A stretch of DNA of 64,000 bases from JBBIPZ01 sp037442505 [NCBI: Deltaproteobacteria bacterium] (GTDB lineage Bacteria > CALINM01): the NCBI GenBank assembly GCA_037442505.1, contig JBBIPZ010000003.1, positions 56,229-120,228 on the forward strand. Direction: 5' to 3'. A program made the translations under genes and the position numbers. This document shows, in pieces, positions 62,445 through 64,000 of this stretch; the stretch's first letter is position 1; the number at the start of each line of letters is the position of its first letter. The notes beneath the pieces are model-generated. The model was not told the origin of the DNA. It did no database searches and worked only from the letters and a program-made list of their open reading frames with translations.

Positions 62445-63761
62445 CTATGAATTATTGGTTTCACCTACATGCGAAGGTTTTAGTTCCAGCTTCACTTTAA
62501 CGATTCTTTGTCCTGCCATCTCTACAATTTTGAGTTTCTTATTACCAGTTTCTATGGTATCACCCGTCTTGGGTATTCTTTGGAGTGCGGTTAAAATGTA
62601 GCCCCCAAGTGATTCATATTCTGAAGACTCTTCAAGATTTATATCATAATACTCTTTCAAATCACTTAAACTTATCGATGCATCAATAATGTATATGCTA
62701 TCAGAAACCTTTATAACCGGATTTTCTACATCATACTCATCTCTAATCTCACCAACTATCTCTTCAATTAAATCCTCCATTGTAACCAAGCCGGACACAA
62801 CCCCGTATTCATCAACTACAATAGCAAGATGAAAACGTTTTTTTTGCATTTCTCTCATCAGATTACTAATTTTCATCGTTTCAGGTATAAAAAGAGCGGG
62901 TTTTATCAATCTTCTCAAATTAAATCTTTCGTCAACTTTTAATACAGCATTGTAAAAATCTTTAACATAAAGTATGCCTTTAATATCATTTGTGTCTTTA
63001 CCTATCACAGGATAACGCGAATACTTTTCATCAGCAACAATCTTCTTTATCTCTTCGACAGCCATATCAATACCTATGGTAACCATTTGCGGTGCTGGCA
63101 CCATAACTTCCTTTACAAAGGTATCTGTAAACTCAAAAACACTATGAATGAGTTCTCGTTCTTCTGGTTCAAAAACTCCCTGCTCGCCACCTTCTTCAAT
63201 TAATATCTTAACCTCCTCTTCAGAAACAAGCGCTCTCTCAGTAAACGTCTTCTTGCCAAATGGTTTCAAAATCAAACCTGTTGTCAAAGTTAATATATTT
63301 ATAAAAAAATACGAAACTTTAGCAAATGCAGAAATCAGTGGTGCAGTAAATAATGCTACATTTTCCGGTTTTGAAAGTGCAATAGATTTAGGGATAAGCT
63401 CTCCAAAAATAATAGAAATATATGTTATAACGATAACAACAATTCCAATAGAAATAGCCTCACTTGAATTGGCAATAAAGGGAATCGGCACCTGACCAAT
63501 GAAAGGTTTTATAACCTTAATTGCGGTTGCTCCACCTATCGCAGATGCAATAGCACCTGCAAGCGTAACTCCAAACTGAATCGTTGCTAAAAACTTATCC
63601 GGCTTTTGCCTTAGCTCATCTAACAGTTTTGCATTATGAACATTATTTTCTATAAGCTGTTTAATACGACTGCGCCTAACAGTTACAACAGAGATTTCAG
63701 AAGCAGCAAACACTCCATTAATCACAATAAAAATTAAAATCAAAAAAAACTCAAGCATCAT
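62445..63761 (-). CDS. CNNM/CorC (hemolysin C-like) transporter with CBS domains
   Basis: A 438-residue inner-membrane protein: a DUF21 domain (about 1-185) with four hydrophobic segments and ASEISVVTVRRSRI, GELIPKSIAL; two CBS domains (about 205-330) with VKEVMVPAPQMVTI, YSRYPVIGKDTNDIKGILYVKDF and VVDEYGVVSGLVTMEDLIEEIVGEI; and a C-terminal CorC_HlyC domain. Family members export Mg2+ or Co2+. Hemolysin naming is historical. A strong promoter lies just upstream, with no ribosome site. Confidence 0.93.
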   Translation of the reverse strand: MMLEFFLILIFIVINGVFAASEISVVTVRRSRIKQLIENNVHNAKLLDELRQKPDKFLATIQFGVTLAGAIASAIGGATAIKVIKPFIGQVPIPFIANSSEAISIGIVVIVITYISIIFGELIPKSIALSKPENVALFTAPLISAFAKVSYFFINILTLTTGLILKPFGKKTFTERALVSEEEVKILIEEGGEQGVFEPEERELIHSVFEFTDTFVKEVMVPAPQMVTIGIDMAVEEIKKIVADEKYSRYPVIGKDTNDIKGILYVKDFYNAVLKVDERFNLRRLIKPALFIPETMKISNLMREMQKKRFHLAIVVDEYGVVSGLVTMEDLIEEIVGEIRDEYDVENPVIKVSDSIYIIDASISLSDLKEYYDINLEESSEYESLGGYILTALQRIPKTGDTIETGNKKLKIVEMAGQRIVKVKLELKPSHVGETNNS

Positions 63762-63770
63762 TTTTGTTAA

Positions 63771-63799
63771 ATTATAATCATTATGTCATAAATTATCAA
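63771..63799 (-). promoter_or_regulatory. Strong sigma-70 promoter of the CNNM gene
   Basis: On the minus strand TTGATA (63794-63799), a 17-base spacer and a perfect TATAAT (63771-63776). The -10 ends nine bases before the ATG, so the 5' leader would be about two to three bases and no Shine-Dalgarno sequence exists there. Confidence 0.65.
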
Positions 63800-64000
63800 G
63801 AAAGACTATCTACGTTGTGGTTAAAACTTTAAAATGTCACATATTTGGGCAAACTTCTTTAAGAATAAAAAATGATGCCGGCCCCTATTTGCTATGATAG
63901 GTATAATAGGGACAGGTCTATAATCCATTTCTCTCTTGCCTTTTTCTTCAGTTTAGTCCTAAAATGTATTCAGGCAGTCTAATCAACCAAATTTTCTTCC

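Noticed and set aside
63860-64000. Possible remnant of a REP-associated tyrosine transposase at the window end
   Set aside because: The minus strand shows only a short peptide (EYILGLN, then a stop, then RKRQERNGL) and a GGGACAGG word; too little to support a feature.

Overview
The window is AT-rich (by eye about one-third G+C) and reads as a chromosome segment of a diderm, anaerobic or microaerophilic bacterium. Nearly every reading frame is a recognisable gene, most genes have a clear GGAGG-type ribosome site, and there is a complete general (type II) secretion operon, a type IV minor-pilin operon and very large multihaem cytochromes. This mix, with low G+C and an Fe-S/sulfur-centred metabolism, suggests Deferribacterota (Calditerrivibrio/Deferribacter type) or a similar lineage. 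That is inference; no rRNA or marker gene here settles it.

Region 1 (1-4877): the 3' part of a phosphohexomutase, an MBL-fold hydrolase, a small secreted protein and a periplasmic cyclophilin on the plus strand. Two paralogous PLP-dependent trans-sulfuration enzymes follow on the minus strand. Region 2 (5053-13311): a plus-strand sulfate-assimilation operon of eleven genes: siroheme sulfite reductase, TusA, an unknown protein, SLC13 transporter, CysC, CysH, a ThiS-like sulfur carrier, its E1-like activating enzyme, a JAMM protease, CysD and CysN, ending in a hairpin terminator. With metX-metW (13304-15059, minus) and the two PLP enzymes, it makes a complete sulfate-to-homocysteine set. It resembles the protein-thiocarboxylate methionine pathway known from Wolinella (HcyS/HcyF/HcyD).

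Region 3 (15262-23192, minus): the minor pilin operon fimT/gspH-like, pilV, pilW, pilX, pilY1, with a candidate sigma-54 promoter. Region 4 (23193-24389): palindromic repeat fragments, a frameshifted DUF3617 gene and tRNA-Arg(ACG). Region 5 (24390-40344, minus): a surface/redox locus of a frameshifted NHL-type propeller gene, a tetrahaem cytochrome, a 1753-residue cytochrome with about 42 haem motifs, a 2619-residue propeller/fibronectin-III protein carrying an exact 579-bp internal duplication, and a small secreted carboxypeptidase-regulatory-like protein. Region 6 (40345-41228) has no intact gene, only repeat and decayed-transposase traces.

Region 7 (41229-49188): fabH, an acyl-CoA dehydrogenase, an MsrB-MsrA fusion, and a nitrogen locus (outer-membrane protein, amtB, PII). 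The nitrogen locus has a sigma-54 promoter preceded by three copies of a palindrome lying next to a NifA-type regulator. Region 8 (49274-63761, minus): gspC through gspN in textbook order, preceded by a haem c/CopD/cytochrome-b5-like membrane protein, a DUF362 ferredoxin-like protein, a metallophosphoesterase and a CNNM/CorC transporter. The secretin has an unusual C-terminal domain.

The most noteworthy items are the sulfur-carrier operon, the giant cytochrome/FN3 locus, the amt regulatory region, and several genes whose predicted promoters place transcription start at or almost at the start codon.
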